DNA of 34,639 bases, taken from positions 1-34,639 of the forward strand of contig PFUG01000107.1 of the NCBI GenBank assembly GCA_002789955.1, read 5' to 3'. The notes under the pieces are model-generated. The model saw nothing but the letters and a program-made list of their open reading frames with translations, had not been told where the DNA came from and did no database searches. This stretch comes from Deltaproteobacteria bacterium CG_4_9_14_3_um_filter_63_12. GTDB lineage: Bacteria; Myxococcota_A; Bradymonadia; UBA4248; UM-FILTER-63-12. A program made the translations under genes and the position numbers. Shown here piece by piece: positions 18,211 to 26,855 of the stretch. Numbering within the stretch: the first letter of the stretch is position 1; each line of letters starts with the position of its first letter.

Positions 18211-20085
18211 CTACTTGACGAGCCCGTAGATGCCCATCACCTGAAAGAGCGGGTCGTCCGAGTTGACCTGGGCCAGGAAAATGGCCTCCGTCTTGGACTT
18301 TTCGTAGCTCAACAAGGTGCGTAGCCCCATGAGTCGGAGCTTGCGGTCCGTGTTCTCGAGGGCGCCCTTGATGCGGTCGAAGTCATCGGCTTCGGCGTAG
18401 GTGGCTAGGCTCTGCAGGGCGAGGTTGGTCACGTCCTTGTCGGAAGAGAGGTCGACCGCCTTGCGCAACATCTCGATTCCTGGTCGCCCTTTGGCGATGG
18501 CGCTCTTCACGAGCCCGAGCGCCAGCTCGGAGCGCGTGCTGCGCAGGACCTCTTCCTCGAGCTTGGTCTTGGTCGCCTCGGGGAGCGTGGCGAGGGTCTC
18601 GAAGAACGCGTCGTCGGGGGCGTTCGCGACCTCCTTCTTGAGTCTCTCACCGTAGACGACGGGGTCGATCTGGAAGAGCGCGACGATGGCTTTCCAGCGC
18701 ACGAGCGGATCGGGATCTTGAGCGACGTACTCGATGGCGCTGGTGGCGTCGATGGCCTTGAGCGCGACGAGCGCGTCCATGGCGGCGAGACGCAGGTCGT
18801 TGTCTCGCTCGGTCATCATGAACTGCAGGTTGCTGACCACGGAGCTGTCACCGATTTCGCCCATGGAGCGGATGAGCGCGAGCTTCACGTCCTTGTCGGC
18901 CTCTTTTTGCAGGGCGTCGGTGATCGTCGAGATGGCGGCCGGATCCTTGAGGAGCCCGAAGGAGATGGCGGCGTTGAGGCGGATGGCCTGCGAGCCGTCG
19001 GTCGCCATGGGGACGAGATTGGCGAGGAAGCTGCTGTCTCCCGAGTAGCCGATGGCGGCGGCGGCAGCGACGCGGTCGGCCTCGAAGCTGCTGGCGAGTT
19101 TGGCCTGTAGGATCTGCTTGGAGCGGTCATTCTTCGCCGTGGCGATCACGGAGAGCATCTCATTGTACTGCTCCTGCTCGAGGGGAGGGTTGTCGCCCTC
19201 GACGAGCGGATAGAGCACCTCGAGGAGGTTGGCCGAGCCGAACTCCTTGAGGAGCACGATGCTGGCTATGTCCTTGGGGTTCTCTTTGACGCGCGCCTCG
19301 AGCAGGGGGACGATCGCCGGGTGTTTGACCGAGAAGAGGATGGCCTCTGCGGCCTTCTTGACGGCCTCATCCTTGTCTTCGAGAGCCGCAGCGACGGCCT
19401 GCAACGAGTCGTGGCTGTTGATGGCCTTGGCCAACTCGAGCCCAACCAGACGCCCGGCGGCCTCTTTCGATTTGAGCTGCGCCTTGACGACCTCAAGAGC
19501 CTGCTCTCGCGGGTACTTGAGCAGAACCTTGAGCAGAGGATCCCTGACCTCGGCAGCCTTGATGGCAGTGACCGAGCTGGTCAGTGCGTAGAGCGCGTCG
19601 TCTCCGTCGCGGGCGATCCAGGTGAAGACGGCGAGCCGAAGGGGCTCATTGGCCGGCTTTTTCAGGACGTTCTTGAGGAGCTGGGTCTGGGTCTCGAGGG
19701 GCAGTGGCTGCAGCAGCTCGGCGATGGTCAGGTCGAGCGTGTCGGCTTCTGCGGCGGCCAGCTCTTTCTCGATCCCGCTTGTGCCAGCCTTCTCACCGCG
19801 CAGCGCTAGGGCGACCAACGCGCCGTGCTTGACCACGGGATCCACGTCGGTGGCATATTTGGAAAAGGTCTTGAGCTCTTTCTTGTCGACCATGGCTCCC
19901 AGGGCCAACACCGCAAGTCGCCTCACCTCCTTTTGCTCGGAGCTCAGGTTGGGTTCGAGCTTGGTGCGCAGCTCGGTCAACTGCTCGGGAGTCAACTCGG
20001 CTCGACCCTCGGCCGAGCCCACCAAAACCGCACCGAACACCGCCACAGCGGTGAGTGTGCAGAGGAAAGAACGTGGATTTCGCAT
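18211..20085 (-). CDS. HEAT-repeat exported protein
   Basis: Signal peptide MRNPRSFLCTLTAVAVFGAVLVGSAEGRA; many HEAT-like units ('VRRLAVLALGAMVDKKEL', 'IRLNAAISFGLLKDPAAISTITDAL'). GGAGG before ATG. Confidence 0.88.
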   Translation of the reverse strand: MRNPRSFLCTLTAVAVFGAVLVGSAEGRAELTPEQLTELRTKLEPNLSSEQKEVRRLAVLALGAMVDKKELKTFSKYATDVDPVVKHGALVALALRGEKAGTSGIEKELAAAEADTLDLTIAELLQPLPLETQTQLLKNVLKKPANEPLRLAVFTWIARDGDDALYALTSSVTAIKAAEVRDPLLKVLLKYPREQALEVVKAQLKSKEAAGRLVGLELAKAINSHDSLQAVAAALEDKDEAVKKAAEAILFSVKHPAIVPLLEARVKENPKDIASIVLLKEFGSANLLEVLYPLVEGDNPPLEQEQYNEMLSVIATAKNDRSKQILQAKLASSFEADRVAAAAAIGYSGDSSFLANLVPMATDGSQAIRLNAAISFGLLKDPAAISTITDALQKEADKDVKLALIRSMGEIGDSSVVSNLQFMMTERDNDLRLAAMDALVALKAIDATSAIEYVAQDPDPLVRWKAIVALFQIDPVVYGERLKKEVANAPDDAFFETLATLPEATKTKLEEEVLRSTRSELALGLVKSAIAKGRPGIEMLRKAVDLSSDKDVTNLALQSLATYAEADDFDRIKGALENTDRKLRLMGLRTLLSYEKSKTEAIFLAQVNSDDPLFQVMGIYGLVK

Positions 20086-20123
20086 TTCGCCTCCGAAGGT
20101 CGGACGAGGGAGTCGGTTCTGGA

Positions 20124-20414
20124 TCAGCCAAAGTACTCGACGAGCTTGTCGTCGATGCGCTTCTCGACCTTGCCCATGAAGGGCTTGGCGAGCAGGCTCA
20201 AGTTCAGGACGATGCTGACCTTGGTGTCGTTGACAGTGAAGTCACCCTTGAACATCTTTCCGGTGACCTTGGCGGAGGTGCGATCGCGGTTCCACTCCAC
20301 GTTCGAGACGAGCATCGGATAGGTCTGACGTACATCTTCGACGATCCCTTCAACGGTCTCTTTGGCCTTGTCGAGGGACATGTTGTGAACGCGTTCTCTG
20401 GAGAGTGTGGGCAT
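20124..20414 (-). CDS. Polyhydroxyalkanoic acid system family protein (PHA_gran_rgn-like)
   Basis: 96 aa: MPTLSRERVHNMSLDKAKETVEGIVEDVRQTY...NVEWNRDRTSAKVTGKMFKGDFTVND...LLAKPFMGKVEKRIDDKLVEYFG. Confidence 0.8.
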   Translation of the reverse strand: MPTLSRERVHNMSLDKAKETVEGIVEDVRQTYPMLVSNVEWNRDRTSAKVTGKMFKGDFTVNDTKVSIVLNLSLLAKPFMGKVEKRIDDKLVEYFG

Positions 20415-20459
20415 CTCGGCTCCTCTTGGACATTTCGCTTCGGTTTGGGACGAGGACGG

Positions 20460-23456
20460 TCAGGTCGCCATCCCGTGTTTTTTCAGCTTGTTGACGAAGG
20501 TGCTCCGCTTCAGCTCCAGAGCGCGTGCGGCCTCCGACTTGTTGCCATCGGCGCGTTCGAGCGCGACCTCTAGCAACCGGCGCTCAAAGCCTTCGTAGGT
20601 GCCTGATAGCAGGTCGACATCGCCAGTCAAAGGGATCAGTGACTCGACCCCATCAGCTCGGGAACCGGGGCGTTCGACTTGACTGAGCAGCGCTTCTTGT
20701 TCGGCCAGCTGCACCTCGAGCCGAGCGATCTTAGCCCGCAGCCCCTTCCCCTCGGCACGAGGCGCGTCGCCTACCGGCTCAGAAACTCGATCGTTTTCGT
20801 TGGCCGTCGGGTCACAGAAAGCGAAAAGATCGCTCAAGCGCAGAGTCTCGCCCTTGCACACGACGACGCCGCGCTCGATGGCGTCGCACATCTCCCTGAA
20901 GTTTCCTGGCCAGACGTACTCTTCGATGAACTTCGAGGTGGCTTCCTCGAAGCCGGTGAGCACTCGCTCGTGGTGCATTGAGGCGCGGTGCAGGAAATAG
21001 TCTGCGACGCGCGGCAGCTCTTCGCGAACGGCGCGCAGCGGCGGGACGTAGACGATCTCCGCGTCGGCGCGGTCCACCAGCATGCTCAGGGCGTCGTCGA
21101 GCTCGATGTGTTCGTCCTCGTCCTCGAGGACGAGCTGCGTCGTGGCGTTGCCCACATCCGCCGAGAGAAAGAGCCTGGGCGCTCGATCTTCGTAGTCGTC
21201 GAGCTTCTCCAGCAACCGCTCGAACGAGCTCAGCATGAGGCTGTGAGCCCCCTCGATCAGCAGGCTGCCGCCGAACGCTGCCACGATCATCCCGAGCTCC
21301 TCGTCGTCGCCAAAGAGCTCCATCTCCAAGACCGCTTGCGGACGCTCGGCGGCGTTGACCCGCACGAAGGGGCCGCCTCCCATCTCCTCGTGCGCCAGGC
21401 GCGCAACGATGGTCTTGCCGACCGCGGGTTCGCCGACGAGGAGGACTGGACACCCCACCTCCAAGACCGATTCGATGGCGCCGCGCTGGCTCTCGGTCGG
21501 GTCGAGCTCCTCGATGGGATGAATGCGGTCGAGCTCTGATTTGAACGCCGCCACTTGGGCGCCCAGCTGGTCGACGCGGTCGACCAGGAAAGCGGCCAGG
21601 TCGTCGTCGTCCGCCACTGGCGCCGCCTGCGCACTGGGAGGGGTCGCCACGACGCGCTCCAGAGGCCCCTCGACGCTCAGTGGCATGGCCTCGGTCGCCT
21701 GGAACACCAGGGCTGGAGCGACTTCTGGGAAGCTCCGAAGCAGCTCGACGAGCTGGTTGTGTTGGTCGCGGCCGAGCTCGAATCCGTCGTCGAGCGAGTC
21801 GTCGGGATCTTTGAGCCCCCGAATGACCAAAACGACCCGCGCCGAGGTGCCGGCGACCGAGTCAGAAAGCGGCCAGGCGAGTTCGATGCCGAGCTGTCGA
21901 GCCATGCCGGTCATGGGGTCGAGCTCTGGGTCGTCGGGCGAATTGGCGGCCGGGATTAGGCCGCCTTCGGTCCGCAAGATGTCCAAGAAATCCGTCCACT
22001 CGTCCGGAGCGACCTCGCGCCGCAAGCCCACTGGGGAGCCAGGAGGCGCCAGGCTGACCCGCACGCTCTTGCCGCCGAAGGCAGACTTGGACACGACGAG
22101 GTAGGTGTTGCGGTCCGGAAAGAGGACCTCGAGCGCCGCCGCAAAGCGCTGAATGGGGGCCGGCGAGAGCGCTTCCGAGTCGCTGGAACGCCAGTAAGCT
22201 TTGGGAAGATCGAAGAGGGAGGCCAGGTCGCCGATGACCTGAACCCCGATGGCGACCGCCAGCAGGAGCATGGCTAAGCGGGTGTCGGCGCGGGCGTAGA
22301 GATAGACAGCCGAGAGCGCGAACAGGACGCTGAAACCGAGGCCCATGCGGGAACCGACCGCCTGCACGCTGGCGTCCTCTCCGCGCTGATAATGCCGCAC
22401 CAGCACCAAAGCCGTGTCGATGACGACGAGCACTACCACCATGCCGCAGAGCAGGACCCCGGTGCGATTCAAACGCTCGAACTCGGCCAAGCCCAGGTCA
22501 TTGCCCAGGCTCAGGCGCACCAGCCCGAACGCGTGGTAGAGGAGCTGCAGCAGAAAGACGATCGGACCCGCGAAGATGGCGATGCGCGTCAGGCGGTCGA
22601 GGGGGGACCAGACGGCGCGGGATCGCAGGTGGAACTCGATATCGAGCGCCTTGAAAAAAGCGAGCCCGATGGCGCCCAAGGTATACAGCCCAGGCGAGGC
22701 CAAGAGGCGAGGCCCGGCGCTCAAAAAAGTGACCGACAGCGACGCCGTCAACAGCAGCGCCGAGAGGTAGAGCCCGCGATTGTCGGTGGTGCCCTCGAGA
22801 AACGACCGGCGCCGTGAAGACTGCACCAAGACCAGGCCCATGAGCAGCGCGCCGAGAAGACAGAGCGCGACGGGCCACAAGGCCACTCCACTGCGCTCGA
22901 TCTCGAACGTCTCGACCCGCTCGTCGAAAGGTCGCAGGAACGTCACGACAAGGCCCTCTCGAGCCCCACGCTCCCGCACCAGATGCCGTAGCCCCTCGAG
23001 GTCTACGGCCTTCAGCTCCACATAGGCACCATCGCCTTGGCAGGCCATCCCCACCGGACGATCGTCGAGTCGAATCCCAGGCGGCAGCTCACCTTCCGGG
23101 AAGGTCGCGGCCGTCAGGTTGCGGGAGAAGGGCAGCTCGAAACGTTGGATCGTCAGCTCGACCGAGGTCTCGGCGCCCTCGACGGCACTCCAAAACTCAG
23201 CGGTCGTGTCGATGCCGCGCCCGTCAATGGCGGCGATCACGTCGTTAGGGGCGAGTCCAACCCGCTCGTCGGCGTCCTTGACGTAGACGACACCCGCCTC
23301 GAGGTCGTCGGCCACTTCGAACAAAACGGCCTTCTCTTGGTAGCTGAACCAGACCCACCACACCGCCAGGCCCAGCTGTAGAGCGATGAGCAGGAGGTGA
23401 GCCCGAGTTCTCGGAAACTCTCGCATTCTGCCCAAAGTGTTCACTCGGTTCTTCAT
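20460..23456 (-). CDS. Membrane-anchored NtrC-like regulator: TM helix, PDZ-like domain, multi-TM region, degenerate AAA+ domain, Fis-type HTH
   Basis: 'VLLVGEPAVGKTIVARLAHEEMGGGPFVRVNAAERPQAVLEMELFGDDEE', 'VWPGNFREMCDAIERGVV', C-term 'LLEVALERADGNKSEAARALELKRSTFVNKLKKHG'. Start may instead be 23426. Confidence 0.85.
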   Translation of the reverse strand: MKNRVNTLGRMREFPRTRAHLLLIALQLGLAVWWVWFSYQEKAVLFEVADDLEAGVVYVKDADERVGLAPNDVIAAIDGRGIDTTAEFWSAVEGAETSVELTIQRFELPFSRNLTAATFPEGELPPGIRLDDRPVGMACQGDGAYVELKAVDLEGLRHLVRERGAREGLVVTFLRPFDERVETFEIERSGVALWPVALCLLGALLMGLVLVQSSRRRSFLEGTTDNRGLYLSALLLTASLSVTFLSAGPRLLASPGLYTLGAIGLAFFKALDIEFHLRSRAVWSPLDRLTRIAIFAGPIVFLLQLLYHAFGLVRLSLGNDLGLAEFERLNRTGVLLCGMVVVLVVIDTALVLVRHYQRGEDASVQAVGSRMGLGFSVLFALSAVYLYARADTRLAMLLLAVAIGVQVIGDLASLFDLPKAYWRSSDSEALSPAPIQRFAAALEVLFPDRNTYLVVSKSAFGGKSVRVSLAPPGSPVGLRREVAPDEWTDFLDILRTEGGLIPAANSPDDPELDPMTGMARQLGIELAWPLSDSVAGTSARVVLVIRGLKDPDDSLDDGFELGRDQHNQLVELLRSFPEVAPALVFQATEAMPLSVEGPLERVVATPPSAQAAPVADDDDLAAFLVDRVDQLGAQVAAFKSELDRIHPIEELDPTESQRGAIESVLEVGCPVLLVGEPAVGKTIVARLAHEEMGGGPFVRVNAAERPQAVLEMELFGDDEELGMIVAAFGGSLLIEGAHSLMLSSFERLLEKLDDYEDRAPRLFLSADVGNATTQLVLEDEDEHIELDDALSMLVDRADAEIVYVPPLRAVREELPRVADYFLHRASMHHERVLTGFEEATSKFIEEYVWPGNFREMCDAIERGVVVCKGETLRLSDLFAFCDPTANENDRVSEPVGDAPRAEGKGLRAKIARLEVQLAEQEALLSQVERPGSRADGVESLIPLTGDVDLLSGTYEGFERRLLEVALERADGNKSEAARALELKRSTFVNKLKKHGMAT

Positions 23457-23535
23457 GGGGTGCAGTGGTGAGCGGCTGACGCAGCTCCTACGCCGAAATC
23501 CAAAGAGCAGGCGAGAGCTTCGTGTTCAATGTTCT

Positions 23536-23574
23536 CGCTCAGCGGCCAACGGCGCGGACTTGCTTTGTCTAGCG
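23536..23574 (+). repeat. Partial R2-like intergenic repeat
   Basis: cgctcagcggccaa...ttgtctagcg; shares the core with 2313-2326 and 18011-18024, and the 'ttgtctagcg' end with the 32577-32640 copy. Confidence 0.5.
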
Positions 23575-23799
23575 CTGCGCGGCGAGCGGCAGAAGGACCC
23601 GCGGATTATAGCGTGAAAGCGAGAACTTACAACGCGCCCCGGCGCGCCGGACACCCCGAGAGGCGCCGCGAGACCAACAACCCGCCGGAAAACCCTTGAG
23701 GTCGACCCCGAACGCGACGAGAATCGAAGCGCCCCTTCGCGCCAGATTTCTCCAGCGAACAATGGCCAGCAAACAGCGCTCGCCCGCGTCGCGTGCCAC

Positions 23800-25050
23800 T
23801 TGGGATTGCAATTGACTCGCGAAAATTCAGGCGACTTGCCGATCTTCGACGACGCTCGTCTGGCACAAGCGTATCGCAGGATGCTCACGGTGCTCTCCGA
23901 CCGAACCTCCCTGGCTGGCGTCGCCAAGACCGCCGCGAGCCTCGCCTGCGAGCTGCTCGACGCCGACGGCGCCACGGTCTCTCAGGTGATGGGGAACGCC
24001 GTCAAATACATCGCCGCCGTCGGCTCGGCCTCCGCCATCGCCGAGCGCACGCTGCCCATCGCCGACAGCTTCACCGGCGTCGTGATCGAGTCGAAGGAGC
24101 CCATGGTCTTCGATCCCCGCGCCGCGCCCGCCTCGAGCGTCGCCCGCGCTCGTGAGGATGTGATCCGCAGCGGCATCGTTTGTCCCATCATCCTCGAAGG
24201 ACGAGTCGTCGGCACCATCGGAGTCCTGTCGCAAAACCCACACCGCTTCGACGACGTCGCCGTCGTCCGGCTGAGCGAGTTCGCCCGCTTCCTCTCCATC
24301 GGCCTGGACCGCAACCTCGACCACCAACGCCTAGAGCGCGCCGACCACTTCTACCGCCTCGGACAGCTCGCCAATCACGTCGTCGAGAACGTCGACGCCC
24401 CCCTGGGCAGCCTGCTCGCCTCGCTGGGCAGCGCCCGCGAGGTGACACGCACCCTCGAGACTGCGGCGAGGACCGACCTCGACTGCTGGCTCATGCAGGC
24501 GTTTCAGGACCTGGAGGCGATCCATCGCTTGGTCGCCGACCTGCGCATGTTCGCCACCGACGATTCCGCTCGGCTCCCGGTCGACATCGACGCCCTCGCC
24601 ATCCTCGAGAAAGTCTGCGACTCCCTGCGCACTCGCATCGAACGTGTCGCTCTGTTCGACCTGATCGTCCCGCCGACCCTGCCCCACGTGCGCGCAGTGC
24701 CAGGCCGGCTCTGGCAGATCTGCTACGCGCTGCTGGTCAACGCTGTCGAGGCCATCGAGGCCAACCCTCGAGGCCACCACTCCATCGTCGTCGAGGCCGC
24801 CGAAGAGGACGCCCCCCTGAACCTCACGGTTCGTGACACTGGCAAGGGCATCGCTCCCGCCGACATCGAGCTGATCTTCGAGCCTTTCTTCAGCACGAAG
24901 CACAACCGCGATCGCGGAGGCCTGGGCCTCACCATGGTCTGGCGCTACCTGGACGCGTTGGGCGGAACGATTCGCGTCGAGAGCGAGTTGGGGTCTGGGA
25001 GCACCTTCTTCGTCTGCATCCCCAGCATCGCCCCCACGGCCCACCTATGA
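23800..25050 (+). CDS. GAF-domain sensor histidine kinase-like protein (atypical H-box)
   Basis: N-terminal GAF-like; CA domain boxes 'LLVNAVEAIEAN', 'VRDTGKGIAP', 'IFEPFFSTK', 'GGLGLTMVWRYLDALGG'. TTG start uncertain. Confidence 0.85.
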   Translation: MGLQLTRENSGDLPIFDDARLAQAYRRMLTVLSDRTSLAGVAKTAASLACELLDADGATVSQVMGNAVKYIAAVGSASAIAERTLPIADSFTGVVIESKEPMVFDPRAAPASSVARAREDVIRSGIVCPIILEGRVVGTIGVLSQNPHRFDDVAVVRLSEFARFLSIGLDRNLDHQRLERADHFYRLGQLANHVVENVDAPLGSLLASLGSAREVTRTLETAARTDLDCWLMQAFQDLEAIHRLVADLRMFATDDSARLPVDIDALAILEKVCDSLRTRIERVALFDLIVPPTLPHVRAVPGRLWQICYALLVNAVEAIEANPRGHHSIVVEAAEEDAPLNLTVRDTGKGIAPADIELIFEPFFSTKHNRDRGGLGLTMVWRYLDALGGTIRVESELGSGSTFFVCIPSIAPTAHL

Positions 25051-26711
25051 CCCTCCAAGGCCGCCAACGTGAGCGCTTCAGCGACCATCGCGTCAGGCCT
25101 GCGAATGTGGCGTGCCGATACGCCGTAGCTCTACCATTGTTGGCCATGCTGCTGAGCTTCGCCGCCTGGCGAGCGCTCGCCCAGGAGCCACAACCCCCGC
25201 CGTCGCGCTTCAGCGAGCTGTTCGAGCCCGCAACCGACGCCGAGACGCTGCAGAACGTGTTGGCCACAGACCGCAAGCTCTCTGGAGCGCGCAGCGTCGG
25301 TTCGACTTCGACAGGGGAGCTCCTCAACGGGGTCTTGTTGGACCGGGGCGCGGCGGTGGCCGTTCTCCCTACCCACACCCACAAGAATGCCTCCTATGGC
25401 GCCGAGAATCTGGCGCAGATTCTCGACGACGCCGCTGCAAAGGTCGCCGAGGCCTATCCGGGCTCCGTCGTCTATATTGGCGACGGCTCGAGCCAAGACG
25501 GCGGCAGTGGCCGTGGACATAAGTCCCATCGCTGCGGCCGAGACGTCGACGTGGCCTTCTTCACCACGAACGCCGACGGCGCTCCCACCGAGCTGGGCAA
25601 GTTCGCCCGCTTCGACGCCGAAGGAAAGTGCTGCGACGGCGCCACCCGCTTCGACGAAGCCCGCAACTGGGCCTTGGTCCGCGCCCTCCTCGAACACCCC
25701 AGCCAGGAGGTCCAATACATTTTTGTTTACGACCCGTTGCGGGTAAAGCTCCTGGAATACGCCGCCGCACACGGGGCGTCCGAGTTGTTGTTAGAGCAGG
25801 CGAGCAAGACCTTGCGCCAACCCTCCGACAGCGCCATCCATGACGACCACTTCCACTTGCGCGTGCTCTGCTCCGCCCGCGATCGCGTCGAAGGTTGCCT
25901 CAACCGCGGACCGATTTGGAGCTGGTCCCAAGCCCACGACGACGCCCTGTCGCGCCGTGCCGACCTGCTGCTGAGCGGGATAGACTTCGAGAAGGCCGCC
26001 CAGACCGAGCAGAGCTTGGAGCTCCTGAAGGCCACCGAAGCGACCATGGCCTCGGCGGACCTGGCCGCGCTGCTGCCCTATGCCAGCGACGACCAGCAAC
26101 ATCTGCTGCTGCAGACCCTCGAAACCACGGGGGTAATTCCAGCGGCCGCGGCGCCACTTGCTGCCGCCCTCGAGCGCATCGAGAACGTGCGACACCGACG
26201 ACGCCTCGTTTCTCTGTTGGGCCGGACGGATAATCCGCAAGCCGTTGTGTCACTCTCGACCTTGGCGGCCCGTTCGCCCAAAGAGGAGGCGCAGGTCGCG
26301 GTGCGCGCGCTCGTCAATATTCGGCGAGCGGACTCGGTGGCCGCGCTGCTTCCCGCGTTGGCCCGACAAGACGCCGAAGAACTCGAGCTCGACAAGGCGC
26401 TGAGCGAGCTCACCAACCACACCTCGGACGATTGGCCGGCCTGGCTCAGCGAACACCGCGGCGAGTCCCTAGAAACCTGGATGGTGGATGGGTTCCATCA
26501 AGCCGGGTTGAGCATCACCAGCCTAGAGGACGCGTCGGCCGTGCCTGCGCTGATCGCCTTGGTGGGGTCCGACACCGAGTACCTCTCGAACAACGCGCAC
26601 CGAGCGCTGGGCCAGATTCTCGACCACTGGATGGCCGCCAGCCCGCCGCCAGCCGAGCGTCAGGACGCCTGGAAGAAGTGGTGGCGTAAGAATTCTTGGC
26701 GCTACGAGTGA
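25047..26711 (+). CDS. Penicillin-insensitive murein endopeptidase-like (M74/MepA-like) with C-terminal HEAT-like repeats
   Basis: 'GHKSHRCGRDVDVAFF' (HxxGxxxD), 'IHDDHFHLRVLC' (HxH). ATGA overlap with the upstream gene. Confidence 0.85.
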   Translation: MTLQGRQRERFSDHRVRPANVACRYAVALPLLAMLLSFAAWRALAQEPQPPPSRFSELFEPATDAETLQNVLATDRKLSGARSVGSTSTGELLNGVLLDRGAAVAVLPTHTHKNASYGAENLAQILDDAAAKVAEAYPGSVVYIGDGSSQDGGSGRGHKSHRCGRDVDVAFFTTNADGAPTELGKFARFDAEGKCCDGATRFDEARNWALVRALLEHPSQEVQYIFVYDPLRVKLLEYAAAHGASELLLEQASKTLRQPSDSAIHDDHFHLRVLCSARDRVEGCLNRGPIWSWSQAHDDALSRRADLLLSGIDFEKAAQTEQSLELLKATEATMASADLAALLPYASDDQQHLLLQTLETTGVIPAAAAPLAAALERIENVRHRRRLVSLLGRTDNPQAVVSLSTLAARSPKEEAQVAVRALVNIRRADSVAALLPALARQDAEELELDKALSELTNHTSDDWPAWLSEHRGESLETWMVDGFHQAGLSITSLEDASAVPALIALVGSDTEYLSNNAHRALGQILDHWMAASPPPAERQDAWKKWWRKNSWRYE

Positions 26712-26766
26712 GGCCGAGCGCCTTCTTAGGCACTCGGTGCAGCCAGGCCAACGTGTTCCCCAAGGA

Positions 26767-26784
26767 AATTGATCGGAATCAATT
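26767..26784. promoter_or_regulatory. Inverted repeat aattgat-cgga-atcaatt upstream of the GGDEF/EAL gene
   Basis: Perfect 7-bp arms, 4-nt spacer, AT-rich against a GC-rich background, ~72 bp upstream of the ATG. Confidence 0.4.
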
Positions 26785-26855
26785 CGCAGTTTGCATTCTG
26801 TGAAAAAATCCGTCATTTATGAAACTGACCTCGGCCGAGAACGAGAGGGCAGTTC

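Noticed and set aside
18211-23456. PHA-granule operon
   Set aside because: Only one small PHA-system family protein is present; neighbours are HEAT and regulator genes, with no PHA synthase/depolymerase in the window.
26713-26734. Terminator candidate ccgagcgcc-ttctta-ggcactcgg
   Set aside because: Stem interrupted by a mismatch and no T-tract; too weak to call.
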